A DNA stretch of 64,000 bases from Owenia fusiformis (Eukaryota > Annelida > Polychaeta > Sabellida > Oweniidae): positions 2,756,109 to 2,820,108 of the forward strand of contig CAIIXF020000003.1 of assembly GCA_903813345.2 (NCBI GenBank), read 5' to 3'. The notes under the pieces were generated by a model. It had not been told where the DNA came from. It made no database searches and saw nothing but the letters and a program-made list of their open reading frames with translations. Below, in pieces: positions 10,581 to 23,079 of the stretch; the first letter of the stretch is position 1, and every line of letters begins with the position of its first letter. A program made the translations under genes and the position numbers.

Positions 10581-12780
10581 ATGTAATTGACAAATATATT
10601 GAAATATATGCATATTTTATACTTAAACTTTGTGTTTTGTTCTGTATCGTTTTGTTTCACTTGTTGATAAGGTTGATCCGTACTATTATACATGTTATAA
10701 ATTGTACATGTAACCATATGATTTGCATACAAAAATAAGTTTTCGTTTAGTGCAATCCCTCATCCTTCATAATATTTAATCCCGGGGATTTTATACCGAT
10801 TCCTTATTGTATTTCATACATTTGAATATTGTTTTATTTTTAAAATTTAAAAATGCATCATCATCATCAACTTCTGCCACATAATTATACAACTATTAAT
10901 TTTCCTCCAGATGGCTTCACTCTAAACCTCCGAACCCCCTCCCTTACTAGGATACGCTTTACCTCATTTTAATTTTAACTACACCGAAATTGCTGCTGAT
11001 TTTTGGTAAGACTAAAAACAAACTTCGAATTAATATGCGCTTATTTTACTCAAAACGGAGAATGAATAATTTATAATTGAAATATACCCAAATTTTTCAT
11101 TCCACTTTTTGTATTGACTTACATTTTTAAAATATATTTAAAGTTCATTTAAAATCATATACTTCAACATCATAAAAATTTAAATGAGATCTCAGACATT
11201 AAGTTTGATTAAGCTTTCTTAAGTGAATTGCATGATTTTATTTGTTTACATTAGCGCTTATTGAAAAATAAAATAGGATTAACTCCAAGCAAATTAAGGC
11301 ACATCAAAGAATATATAGCCTCGCATATAAGAGGCGTATAGTTTGTTTTTGGATTACGTAATACATACTATACTCATCTTTTCTATTTACTTATATCCTA
11401 CTATTCCTGGCTCTTAAGAATAATCGGAGAATAGTTCAAACGATATTTAGTATCGTAGAGTATATACCACCAATACTAAATGTTCCGCTTCTGAGGCAAG
11501 AATAGTTTGTTTCCCATACCGAATACAATATAGTGAGGACATACTGAACTATATTCACAAATAGTTTGCCACTTATACGCTACTATATTCGGCTTTTTGC
11601 ACAGTGTGCCCAAAGCAAAGGGAACTGCATGAGTGAACTGCAATATCCCAGTACCCCTGTATGGAGACAAGAGAGTTACATCTAAATCATAGTAGACTCT
11701 CTTGAGATCAAGCCAACCAATTTAAATGATGCATAGATGACCATCCTCAAGTAGTTGGGAAATATACCATCATTGTTAAAAAAGATACATATGGCCTAAT
11801 TTGCGTAAAAGTCAAGTGATCGGTTTGTGTCATCTAAATCTTACTATACATGGGTGGAGTATAATCCAATTCCAGATGTATGTAATAGTATTGATGCAAT
11901 CACTGGATGGTGTTGTACATGCCTTGTTGGGAGTAGGGTTGTAGGGACAAGGGGTATAAAAGCAAAAAGAGATGCACGAAGTTTGTAATTTTAAAATCAA
12001 AAGATATGTATGAAAGTTGTCATCTGAAGAAGATGATGATATAGCTAAGAGAATCTCTTATTATAATGAACAAACACATGAATGTGCTCATCAACAGTTA
12101 TGTAATGTCCATGTGTTTTCAAATGTTGCTCTTTGTGCTTCCTCACTGTGGTGTGAAGTAATAAATTCAGTATTTTACTGCCACAAACTGCAGATAATCT
12201 AACTGTGCAGATAATCTCAAGGAAGCAGATCAATATATAATTGATTGATATGCATTTTTGACTTGTTAATTACTTCATGTGTTTTTAAATGTTGCCCCCT
12301 TGTTCTTTCTCATTGTGATGTAAATTAAAAAACCTCAATATTCTTTTCTGACATAGTTTCGCAAACTTTTTTTGTAGACAATTTTTCTGAATGAAGTTTA
12401 AAGAAGATCACTATTCAATATTTTGTTTGTATTTTTGACTTGTTATATTTTATATGTTTTCGAATGTTGCCCAATATGCTTTGTCACTATTATGTAAGAT
12501 AATAGCAACAGGATCAATTTAAAAGTCTTAAATGACTGGAAATAATGATTACTTTGATAATAAATAGAAACATTGACAATAATGATGTGAAAAAGTGATT
12601 TTCCTTGAAAAGGTCATTTTATACACGTTAATAGAATGACCTATATTTTGAAATATAAATGTCAGAATGACCTAATTTTGGATCTGGTTATCAAACAAAG
12701 TCTCTTCTTTGATATCCTGTACAATTTTTTTCTAAAAATCTTGGGGGCTAATACAGGGTCTTAAAGCCACTCGTCCTTTT
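10581..12780. other. gene-free stretch
   Basis: AT-rich DNA with no convincing gene. A degenerate threefold repeat of about 175 bp (word ATGTGTTTTCAAATGTTGC and variants) lies at about 12095-12500. Palindromic words around AATAGTTTGTTT occur near 11430-11590. Confidence 0.5.
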
Positions 12781-12784
12781 TGAC

Positions 12785-12824
12785 AACTGACCCCCCCCCC
12801 CCTTAGCAAATCCTGACTACGGGC
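12785..12824. mobile_element. orphan transposon end with C-run
   Basis: A run of about 13 C is followed by CAAATCCTGACTACGGGCCTG, the inverse of the terminus at 4895. The partner end was not identified with confidence. Confidence 0.4.
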
Positions 12825-12999
12825 CTGTTATATATATTTCAAAATCGAAAAAATAGAAAACGTTTACATCATTTTCGGTTGTTTTTATTTTCACTGCTTC
12901 TTCAAAGTTTGCGATACAAATTATTTAATTTGCATACAATTAGAGCGATTCACAGCACTGAACGCCCCATTTATTTATTGATATCTACATTGAATATGC

Positions 13000-13105
13000 A
13001 CTGGTGATCCGTTCGATTACGCTGGTTGCCGAAACAGTTCGTTTCGGTAACAAAACGTCGGAACATCGAAGGTACGATTTTTACTTTTTACTTATTTCAC
13101 AGATA
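13000..13105. repeat. dispersed repeat, copy 2
   Basis: CACTGGTGATCCGTTCGATT through GGAACATCGAAGGTACGATT closely matches 5638-5750 in the same orientation. The sequences diverge downstream of the shared TTATTTCAC word. Confidence 0.8.
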
Positions 13106-14103
13106 TTGACAGATATAATAAATATTCGTAAGACAAAATGTTTGATGAAAAATGAAGAAAATTCACCGTCCTGGTTACGCAAACTATAAAAAAATCTGAA
13201 ATAATCATTAAAACCTGTAAAAATAGATTGAAGGGGGTGATATTCATTTTTAATGTGCCTTTCACTACTACAGGGTAACCATAATTTTGGTACTGATTTG
13301 ATTTTTCAATGAAAATCATTTCTATAGTGTATAGTCAGTTCAAATAATACAATTGGTATATTTCTTTACTGAACAGTGCAATCATTTATTTATTTATCAG
13401 CAGTAATGCAAACTACATATTATACAGTTAGTAAAATATTAAAATAATTCTATTAAAATTAAAGCATTGCCAGAATGTGTTGACAGCTGGCAAAAATTGA
13501 AGAATTTGAAGAAAAATAGCCACCCAAAGACACTTACACCTGCTAATTGCCACTTTGCAAAGAGTTTATTCAAGCAAGAAAACTATTTGGAAAAACGTAA
13601 TTTCGGGTTGAACATGGTACCAACCACTCTGGTTACCTTAGCAACCATCTCTCAAGAACCAATCAAAATTGAGGTCCCAAAGGACCTTATACACCCTCCA
13701 TTGGGATCTCCCCATGAGAAAAAAATAATTCATCTGATTTTTCAAAATTAGTATTCTGCTTTAATTATTACATTTATATGCACACTAGTATCTTGTTGAC
13801 CTATATTCAGCACTGTATTGATGTATAGGCCACTTATTAAGGTCATAATTCAATCATGAAGTGTAGAGGCATATGATTTCAAACCAGGAAGTATTTTTGT
13901 GTCTGTCAAAATCCATTTGCATCCTACGCATCCCTACATCTTATCCAAATATGTTACTACATAATGAAATAAAATAGTATATTCTTTGGTTTTACAAAGT
14001 TGTATGATTTTTGATAAGTGTAAAAGTTGTTTTTGGAGCATTTTTCTATAGCCATTTTGTAGGGAAAAAATAATGAAAAAATGTACAATCTTTTAATTTT
14101 AAG
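13106..14103. other. gene-free stretch
   Basis: A 94-codon open frame at 13467-13751 has biased low-complexity composition (Lys, Pro, His) and no family resemblance, no clear splice context and a weak start. Nothing else was recognised. Confidence 0.4.
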
Positions 14104-14206
14104 TATGACCTGAATCGATTGCAAACTTCATATTTGCACATTTGATGAGATAAACCATTAGTGCCATATTGTGAAATTATTAAGTTTGCAATCGATTCAG
14201 GTCATA
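14104..14206. repeat. perfect 25-bp inverted repeat, 53-bp loop
   Basis: Bases 14104-14128 (TATGACCTGAATCGATTGCA...) and 14182-14206 (...TGCAATCGATTCAGGTCATA) are exact reverse complements with no mismatch. The loop is AT-rich. The pair may be the ends of a very small palindromic transposon or a stem in a transcript; no target duplication is visible. Confidence 0.9.
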
Positions 14207-14900
14207 GTGTATTTTTGGTATTTGTGTGATAATCAATAGAAACCAATGGTGTCATTGTAAAAGTCCTATTTTCCTTTAAGTTATGGCATCAACTGCAAAA
14301 CCTTTTGAACCACCTAAGTATATACCTTATTAGATGTAGTGAATGAGTTAAATCATTGGGATATGAATAAATCATGCAAAACATATTTTGTACATATTTC
14401 TCATCATTTAGGGTTACCCAGTAGTTTACAAGCTGACCTTTGCAAAATATTTTTCACTTACTATCCTCATTCGCTATTACGCTATCTAGTTTCTTTCCAA
14501 ATTGGCCTGGATTGCCTGATTTATTGGTTTTAGTGAACCGTCCATTTCGTCGAACCATCATTTTGCTAAGGTTGTTTGTGATGAATATACAATATTCAGT
14601 TACATATAACTGTACAGCAACTTTATGCAAGGGAAGGTAATTGTGTGAGAGCACATAAAGTACATGAAGTATTGACCCACTTGTCTCAGTGAATCTTATA
14701 AACAGTGCATAAAGTTTTTTCTATGCAATGATTGGCTCACAGTTACTTATAGTGTAAGTTATTTTATTTGTATACAGTGTGGAATAGAGTGTATAAACTT
14801 TTACAGTTTCAAGCAGGTTTTAGTATTTTCTGACCAATGATATATTCAGACTTATTCATTTCACGATTATGTAATACTGACCTACATATCTGTATAGCAT
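14207..14900. other. gene-free stretch
   Basis: Open frames on both strands between 14339 and 14654 overlap each other and resemble nothing known to me. No other structure was seen. Confidence 0.4.
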
Positions 14901-14904
14901 ATCT

Positions 14905-15075
14905 TTAATTCCTCGCTTAAGTTACATAAACGGGTTGGGTTAAACGTGCAGATCTTACATGTAACTGTTTTTCGAAATACCGTGTAATATAAATCAAAAA
15001 TAAAATCAATAAAACCAAAATTATACCTTTGATGTTCCGACATTTTTTTACCGAAACGGTTCGTTTTTATACGAT
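14905..15075. repeat. relics of the palindromic and dispersed repeats
   Basis: TAATTCCTCGCTTAAGTTAC and GCAGATCTTA...AACTGTTTTTCGAAA match the palindrome at 5776-6038. The following GATGTTCCGACAT and ACCGAAACGGTTCG match, inverted, the repeat at 5638-5750. Together they show that both pieces belong to one larger repeat family. Confidence 0.65.
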
Positions 15076-15235
15076 TTGTTTCGGGGGGGGGGGGCAGTGA
15101 CTTAGACCATGTCTTGAGACATCTATTGTCTAAGTGTCCCGAACCATCGTCAGTTGTTATGTAATACATGAAGTATATTCGGTCGACCCATGGATGGTGA
15201 CATTGGTGTGTCATCTCCTGTTGTCATTTTTGCAG

Positions 15236-15349
15236 GAGGCCGGACATCCCGATCCTGTAGCGGATCTTCTCCCTCAATTACGTCGCGTGATGGTCACAGT
15301 TAGGTCCCAAGATGTTTCGAACTCACTGGTGGTAGTCCATAATGTTCTC
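15236..15349 (+). CDS. candidate orphan internal exon, 38 codons
   Basis: A pyrimidine-rich acceptor (TTGTCATTTTTGCAG, ending 15235) precedes a 114-bp stretch of GC-richer, codon-like sequence that ends at a donor (CTC/GTAAGA, 15350). The open phase runs straight through and the exon is exactly 38 codons, phase 0-0, encoding a Val/Leu-rich peptide starting EAGHPDPVADLLPQLRR. The surrounding 164-codon open frame extends into a known repeat (from about 15480), so only the splice-bounded part is considered. No family is recognised and no partner exons were found. It could be an orphan exon, a pseudogene relic or chance. Confidence 0.3.
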
Positions 15350-15479
15350 GTAAGAGGCCAAAAATTAAAATTTAAAATAAATAAAAGATACATTGTAACA
15401 AAATGTGTTTGTTATTTTATTGTCGGGAATGATGCGTTTGTTGGTGTGATCTCGACTCGTGTGGTGGTAATTGTTCCAG

Positions 15480-15830
15480 TAGTCAAGCCCGGTGATCGTA
15501 CAAAATGGATGGAGGGGGGATTAGGCAATTTCTGCAATAAAACACAACAAATTTGGAAGATTGATTTTTTCAAGAGAAAAAGAGCACGTAAGGTATGGCA
15601 GGCCATTTTCAAAGGGCTATATCTTTAGTTCGAAGAATAAGTTAACCACAAAATCAAATGGTTCTGTTAGATCCATGTCTTATCTTCAATAAATGACATA
15701 AGGATGATAATCAAGTTGATTGAATTATCTCTTAAGCTGTCCCTAATCCACCCATCCTCACCAATTTTCCCTAATTCAGATGCAATTTTCACCAAAAGTG
15801 CAGGCCTTTTTAATAATTTTTAGTGCAAAG
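15480..15830 (+). repeat. dispersed 'GGATGGAGGGGG' repeat, copy A
   Basis: Starts GGTGATCGTACAAAATGGAT, then a G-run, AACAAATTTGGAAGATT, ACGTAAGGTATGGCAGGCCA and a segment ending CAATTTTCCCTAATTCAGAT. The same modules recur at 23080-23620, 28680-29110 and 56795-58000, which lets the family be assembled. It has no gene. Confidence 0.8.
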
Positions 15831-15918
15831 TTGTATTGAACTTTAAGACATGATTTAAACTGTAAAGGGGAAAAGTTAATTGTAAACCTACTTTTTGATT
15901 TTTTTTCGTGATTTTTTA

Positions 15919-16935
15919 TGTCACCACCAAAAGTGGTGACATATTGTTATGGTCTCCGTTTTTTTGTGACGGCGGTTGGTGGTTGGTGGTTGGAGGTTGG
16001 CGTCCGGCGTCCGGCGTCTGTAACAATTTCTTACAACTTCCTATAACTTTACAAATACTGTTTAGACTGACTTCAATTTTTTTCTAAATCATCTACATGT
16101 TCTCAGAAGTTCAAATCTGACTTTAGATTTGACATTTGACCTTCAATGACCTTCTCAAGGTCAAAAAGGTCTTTTTTCAACTTGCTTCACATTGACTAAA
16201 TTTTTTTCAAAATCATCTACATGTTCTCAGAAATTCAAATCTGACTTTAGATTTGACATTTGACCTTCAAATCTGACTTTAGATTTGACATTTGACCTTC
16301 AATGACCTTCTCAAGGTCAAAAAAGGTCAAAAAGGTCTGTTTTCAACTTGCTTCAAATTGACTAAATTTTTTTTTCAAAATCATCTACGTGTTCTCAGAA
16401 ATTCAAATCTGACTTAAGATTTGACTTAAGATTTGACATTTGACCTTCAATGACCTTCTCAAGGTCAAAAAAGGTCAAAAAGGTCTGTTTTCAACTTGCT
16501 TCAAATTGACTAAATTTTTTTTTCAAAATCATCTACGTGTTCTCAGAAATTCAAATCTGACTTTAGATTTGACTTAAGATTTGACATTTGACCTTCAATG
16601 ACCTTCTCAAAGTCAAAAAAGGTCAAAAAGGTATTTTTTCATCTTGCTTCAAATTGACTAAATTTTTTTTTCAAAATCATCTACATGTTCTCAGAAATTC
16701 AAATATGACTTTAGATTTGACATTTTACCTTCAATGACCTTCTCAAGGTCAAAAAGGTATTTTTTCAACTTGCTTCAAATTGACTAATTTTTTTTTTCAA
16801 AATCATCTAGATGTTCTCAGAAATTCAAAATTGACTCTAGATTTGACATTTCACCTTTAATGACCTTCTCAAGGTCAAAAAAGGTCAAAAAGGTCTGTTT
16901 TCAACTTGCTTCAAATTGACCATTAGGTGGTGACA
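15919..16935 (+). mobile_element. tandem-core element, family I
   Basis: It opens with a perfect hairpin (TGTCACCAC-CAAAA-GTGGTGACA), then TTGGTGG and CGTCCGG microsatellite-like runs, then about six degenerate units of about 100-150 bp. The units contain ATCTACATGTTCTCAGAAAT, CTGACTTTAGATTTGACATT and CTTCTCAAGGTCAAAAA. It closes near GGTGGTGACA (16926-16935), the inverse of the first ten bases. A flank ATTTTGTCATGTTAATGCC is shared with the partial copy at 19640-19965, so the true end may be slightly further right. No transposase is present. Confidence 0.75.
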
Positions 16936-16999
16936 TTTTGTCATGTTAATGCCTTGTTCATATTTTTTCTGATATTTTTAAATGCTTCATACTAATATT

Positions 17000-18170
17000 A
17001 TACAATTACAAAATAGAGGGCAGCTAAGTGCCATAAATAATTTGTTTGTTACAACACTCAGATAGTGACTTACTCAGCGTTATGGATTATAATCCTGTAT
17101 TTAACCTTGTATTGTTTGTGTATAAAACAGTTGTGTTATTCACGTATAGCTATTTATATACTGAATAGTTCTTTGTAATTACATGTGCCTGGTTTTGGCT
17201 ATTCAACCTAGATTATTTGTTATATTAGGGCAGGCTGAAATGAATAAGTGTGAAAATAAAATGAATTACAGGGTGAGGCAAAAATCTCATCCAAAGAAAT
17301 GTTATAAACTCATTCATCCAGTATGAGTTGAAATCATATTTAGTTAATTTTACCATGTAAAATCTTTTTGCATTTTACCATGTTTCATGGGTCCATTCCT
17401 CAAGGTCACAATTCTATGGCCATTCTACAAATTTCAGCCTCGTCCCTTCAGGCAGACCTGCACTGGTCGGTTGAGGTTGTAAGTTCATGGTCACAGAAAT
17501 TGTTCTCCTACTTGTTGTAGGGGTTGACATTATCTCAGAGATAGCCCGTAGTCATGAGATGAGGCTGGCATTTTGGACCATGTTTCGTTTTATAGCCATA
17601 AAATCCCGACTAGTGGGGCAGGGCCAATTAAACTTAGTAAAATGAAAGAACATTAAACAAGGTTTTATTATGTGAAATAACATTTTAACAGATGCGGAAT
17701 TAGTTTGGGCTACATTTTTGGCTCACTCGGTATTAGACTGCACTTTGATAGTATTTATGATGTCATATGTTGGGTAAAAGGCGATGATTTAACCTACTTT
17801 TGATGGCAAATTCATTTTAATATGAATGAAATAGTGGCAGGTACTATTTATATTTAATGAGCCATAAAATAGTAGGTTGATCTGGCAGTTGTTAGTTGAA
17901 TTCGCTATTACTACTTGTAATGGGGTTTCAAAGCCCGTAGTCACCTATGTAGTTTCTTCATCCTAGGTCAAATCGACTCAAGAATGGTGTTATATTAGAT
18001 GCAGCATTTATTGATTTCTGGAATCACAGCACCGCTAAGCGTAATCATAATTCCGTTGATTGACCTACAGCATAGGCCCAGGGAAAAGTAGTAGGAAGGA
18101 AGGCATAAGTTTACTCTTTACTACTTTTACATAGACCTATGGCCTAAAGATAAGTTTGGGATCCCTTATT
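17000..18170. other. gene-free stretch
   Basis: No gene seen. TACAGGGTGAGGCAAAAATC near 17270 resembles a Tc1/mariner-type terminus without a visible partner end. Confidence 0.45.
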
Positions 18171-18172
18171 AA

Positions 18173-18800
18173 AGTGCCAATTCGGTAATTTCCATTTATT
18201 TTTTCTTTACACAAATAGATTCAATGGGCATTGGTTGGTAGAAACAGTATACCAACAGACTCACATCTTCATCCGATTGTCATTCAGTGCCAAAATAAGA
18301 TTTCCCGGAAAAAAAAACATGACGTCACGATCAGAACCGGTTATGGATTTTAATCGTTACGCAACTCGAATGTAAATTCAAATGTGTCCATGTTACACTG
18401 TGTTCTGATTGGCCAGAAAGGAGCAAAGCTTCTCAAAATCACCTCATGGTTCAATGCCTTTTGGTTGTAAGCTTTTAAACAGCATTGAGTTATGTAACAG
18501 GATCAACTCAACGTGTATAGTTTCTATACTGTATTTTGACTGGCCAGAACGTAATTCTGCATGACTAGCTTTGTGAAAACGCACCACAGGGTCGGGAGCT
18601 CTAATTGAGGTATTATATTTTTCGCTCATCGGAGGAAAAATCGTGGCTCCAAAGTAGTCAAAGTTGAATCATTTCCGCACTGCATCGAATGCAGTGGCAA
18701 TCAATTTCACTGACACTTTATAAGCACGTTCGGAAATCATAAAATCCAGCAACATGTTCAAAACCTGTTCTGATCGTGATGTCATGATTGGCACTTGACA
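18173..18800. mobile_element. possible 0.6-kb inverted-repeat element
   Basis: AAGTGCCAAT near 18173 is the inverse of ATTGGCACTT near 18791. Inside, CATGACGTCACGATCAGAAC (about 18319) is inverted with one mismatch near 18768-18787. The space between holds no gene. The minus-strand 61-codon frame at 18444-18629 is not recognisable. No target duplication was identified. Confidence 0.45.
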
Positions 18801-19640
18801 TTGGGTTCCCGATTTTGAACATCAAATTTCACTTTTATAGAAAGATTTACAAAAACGGTACATGGTTTGAATTGTAAATGGTGTTTACTTCATCTAAAAC
18901 ATGTATAAACTGAATTTTGACCCCATGAGCATCGAACAGACACTTTAAAACCAAAACCTCTATTTCTAATTACAGCCCCTAAAAGCAACAACCCCGAACC
19001 AAGTGGCAGTCATTGAACCCAAAGGCATTTTTATGTGCCAACCTATAATGAGACCTCCTTGAGTGAATAAAAAACAGGTAGTCATCTAAGCTATAACAAC
19101 ATGTTCAGTTTGTAATTTTATAGAAGGTCACTGAATCCTCTAATCATTCATTCAGTTACGGATAAACTATGAGTACTGGGTTTTATGAGAAATAAAAGCA
19201 GAGGGGCTTGGCCTGAGGCTATTAGTTCTCATATGACCCATTTCGAATAGTTTATCTAACTTAAACTCTACACTGATTCTTATGAAGGGTAATTGACCCA
19301 TGATCCAAGTTTAGAAAAATTCTTTTGTATTAACTATGTGGTAAATGTGTAGAGAAGTGGGTTGGTTTGATTGGTTCAGCTTCAATGCAGTGCATGTATC
19401 AGGCAAGGTACATTGAAAATTGTATTTATTTTGTGTTTACAATTCAACTATTGAGTGATTGAAAATGGTTTAATAAGAACAGCTTCGGTGCACTGCATGT
19501 GACAGTCAAGGTGTAAATATTGAGCCAAACACTGTCAATCATATTTTGTGCCACATTGGTTTTAGATAGCTGCAGTGTCCATTCTCTAAAAACAATACAA
19601 CAAGAATGCACTCCTCTTTCTTACTACTGTACATTCATAT
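18801..19640. other. gene-free stretch
   Basis: A degenerate repeat pair occurs near 19380 and 19475 (GCTTCAATGCAGTGCATGT / GCTTCGGTGCACTGCATGT). No gene or RNA was seen. Confidence 0.4.
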
Positions 19641-19965
19641 TCTTTAAGGTGAAAACTGTCTTAAATTGACCAATTTTTCAAAAATTCAAATCTGACTTTA
19701 AATTTTACAATTGACCTTCAATGACCTTCTCAAAGTAAAGAGAGTCTAAAAGGTATTTTTCAACTTGCTTCGAATTGACAGAATTTTCAAAATCACCTAC
19801 AAGATCTCAGAAGTCAAATCTGACTTTTGAATTGACATTTGACCTCTCAAGTTCAAAAAGTTCAAAAAGGCATTTTTCAACTTGCTTCATATAATCATTT
19901 TCTTTTCAAGATTTGACTTGAACTACACGGTGATGACATTTTGTAATGGCAATGCCTTGTTCTAC
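19640..19965 (+). mobile_element. partial family I tandem-core element
   Basis: Two units with TTCAAATCTGACTTTA, GACCTTCAATGACCTTCTCA and TTTTTCAACTTGCTTC are followed by GTGATGACATTTTGTAATGG and AATGCCTTGTTC. These match the right half and the flank of the element at 15919-16935. The hairpin end is missing. Confidence 0.75.
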
Positions 19966-20189
19966 ATGTTGTTATTTCATGATTTCTTTACGAAGTATTG
20001 GCTTCGTACCTCATACCCATGTACGTGGGTGGTGATGCAGTTTTTGAAGGGTTCAATTTTTAAAGTTTTAAAAGATTATTCAATTTTAATGCTATCTGAG
20101 GTATAAATACATTCATAGTATCCATAGATGTGAACTTCGTCTAGTGAAAGATAGATAGATACAGAGTCATAAAATAAAGCCAGAATTGT

Positions 20190-21610
20190 TATCCCATCGA
20201 ACGAAGTTCGGAGGGATATAGGGAACGCCTCCGTCCGTCCGTCCGTCCGTACGTACGTCTGTACGTACGTCCGTCCGTCCGTCCGTCTGTCCGTCCGTCC
20301 GTCCGGGCAATAACTCAAATACCGTTGGCCCGATTTTGTTCATATTTTGTACACATATACCCAATAGGGGTAGAAGTTCTGCTCGAAAACCGATTTTCAA
20401 AATGGCCGCTCATTTAAAAGTTGCGGCCATTTTAGTGCCGATTTTACAGTAATTTAGGTACTGCATATAAAACTGTAATAGCAATATGTTTTAAATGTAA
20501 AAAGTTATATAGGACATTGATTAAGCTAGAAATGTAAATATAGAAGAAATACATGGCAGCCATCTTGAAAAATGGCTGCCTTTGCACGTCATTTTTCGAT
20601 TTTTGCTGTAACTTGAAAAGTAGTGGAGCGATTTTGTTCATATTTGGTATGTGAATACTTAAAGCATGGCACAATGTCTAATGACATTTTTGGTAGTAGG
20701 CGGCCATTTTGAAAAATGGCCGCCATTCACGTGTTATTTAACATTTTTTACTGTAAGTCAAAAAGTAGTGGAGCGATTTTGTTCATATTTGGTATGTCAA
20801 TGCTTTAAGCATGGGACAATGTCTAATGACATTTTGGGTAGTAGGCGGCCATTTTGAAAAATGGCCGCCATTTTTACGTGTGTTATTTTACATTTTTTAG
20901 TATAAGTCAAAAAGTAGTAGAGCGATTTTGTTCATATTTTATATGTGAATACTATAAGCATGGCACACTGTCTAATTACAGTTTTGGTACTAGGCAGCCA
21001 TTTTTACGTTTTTTACTATAACTCGAAAATTATTGGAGCGATTTTGTTCATATTTGATATGTGAATACTCATGAGCTCAGCACACTGTCTCATGACACTT
21101 CACGTAGTTGGCGGCCATTTTAAAAAATGGCTGTCATTTTTACATTTTTTACTATAACTCGAAAAATATTGGAGCGATTTTGCTCATATTTGATATGTGA
21201 ATACTTTAAGCATGGCACATTGTCTAATTAAACTTTGGGGAGTAGTCGGCCATTTTGAAAAATGGCCACCATTTTTATGTGTGTGATTTTACGTTTTTGT
21301 TATAACTCATAAAGTAATAGAGCGATTTTGTTCATATTTGATATGCAAATATTCGTAAGGATTGCATACTGTCTTATGACATTTTGAGTAGTAAGCGGCC
21401 ATTTTAAAAAATGGCCACCATTGGCAATCTTTTAAGAATTTTATATGTGGCTACTTAAAAGCATATTACTTCTGATGACAACTTGGTTAGTGATCAACCA
21501 TTTTGAAAATGGTGGCCTTTCTTATGGGTGTCATTTTATGATATTTGCTATATATTTCGTATGTAAAAATGCCAGCCATTTCTGTTCGATGGGATTCGCT
21601 ACGCTTTGGC
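20190..21610 (+). mobile_element. tandem-core element, family II
   Basis: It begins with an imperfect hairpin (ATCCC..CGAAC-GAA-GTTCG..GGGAT), then a CCGT microsatellite (20232-20305), then about seven degenerate units of 120-160 bp. The units share GAGCGATTTTGTTCATAT, TATGTGAATACT and AAAATGGCCGCCATTTT. GTTCGATGGGAT near 21586 is the inverse of the first bases and marks the right end. The peptides with Arg-Thr-Asp-Gly repeats over the microsatellite are artefacts. Confidence 0.75.
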
Positions 21611-23079
21611 GTTGCCGTTGTTCTGGTTATTTTTTGTTTTTCATTGATTATCAAAATAGCGCCATTCAAAGGACTTTTTTAATAGAGAAAAATCCATTCT
21701 AAATAAGTTTTAAATATGTCAGGGTATCATTTTATTTAATCACAGCATGATTAAAGGTAATTGTAGTCTCAGGAATCGTAAATTCACGTTTTAGTGTAGA
21801 TTGGTTCTATAGTGAACGAGCATTTCAATTAGGCAATTTTTATCGAAATAGCAAAGGTAAACAATTTTGCAATTCTGGCCTTATTTATGACTAGAAAAAT
21901 GTTGGATCTATAAGACATACACGTAGGTCTACAAGTGCATTAATGCACCTACAATTCATATGATCAGAATAATCTGAAACGTTACAATTGAACTCTTCAA
22001 AGAATGTATCATGCCCCAAGTACGCCGGCACATGGGTACAAGGTATAAGGTTTTTCATACAAAGCCCGAAGTATTGACTGAGAATATAGAGTGATCGAGT
22101 ACGTGACAATATCATAATTACACAAGGCCATAATTACACAAGGCCATATACATATTGTCAAAGGGTAAAACCCAACGCATTAAACTGTTTATTCCATAAA
22201 AATTCCAATCAGCAAAAACAATCCAATAAAATTTGAATTGAACAAAAAATGCAACAAATGTTTGGCCAAACCATTGGAGAAAATTATTATTTGCATGTAC
22301 TCTGTATACAGTGGTACCTGTATCAATACCTACTACATATAACACTATTCGAAAGATCATTTACAGCAAACTCCTTTACATAAGGCACTTTCGAAATCCC
22401 CAATATGGTTGATGATAAAGAAAGATACACATGGGAAGAGTTAATTCAAATAAGATCGTATTGAATCATGTTTGTTGAAACATCGCAAATGTGTAATATT
22501 TCAAATATTCATTTACATTATACAATTCAAATATATAAACAAGCATTTTCTCTTATGTGTTTTACTAGGTGTTAAACATATTTATGTTTTACTGTACATA
22601 CTTTACATGACCCAGTCATGTTGACATATCCATGCTCATTTCTATAATACGCAATTATGCAACAATGAATACACAGAGTATCTAGCACTCACCCATGTAG
22701 AATATATCATGCCATCTATGGAACATATATAACTCTATCTATAAACATGATTGCATTAAATAGGGTACATCTAAATGTCGCTCTAAGTGACATCTTTTCA
22801 TACACGTCACACTAAGGTCATGGCCTATGAGGTAAAAATGACAAATGGATTATCAGATAATGCTTATCTCATTTAGATCATTTTTTTCTTTTTGGAAATC
22901 AATCATGTGACATAGCTCAATGTTTTCGTGCATTAATCTCATTAAAAAATTGCTACTTTTTGGTAAAAAAATCGGCCTAAAAAATTATTGTTTTTGGATT
23001 ATCCTAATCCCAAAGTAATCAGGTTTTCCTTTTAAGAGGTAGATCATTCCTTACAATAAATTGTAATTTTGCCATAAAA
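21611..23079. other. gene-free stretch
   Basis: Two minus-strand frames of 74-80 codons near 21891-22360 have no recognisable domain and no splice support. The rest is AT-rich with nothing identifiable. Confidence 0.4.

Noticed and set aside
4895-12824. Opposed CAGGCCCGTAGCCAGG-type ends suggesting one 7.9-kb transposon containing the satellites
   Set aside because: Only about 20-30 bp match, the subterminal sequences differ, and the flanking 8-mers are not duplicates.
15134-15628. A 164-codon gene
   Set aside because: Its right half lies in a dispersed repeat found at three other places; only the splice-bounded middle was kept as a weak candidate.
20076-20400. Arg-Thr-Asp-Gly repeat peptides
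   Set aside because: Direct translation of the CCGT microsatellite; a similar artefact occurs at 30831-31064.
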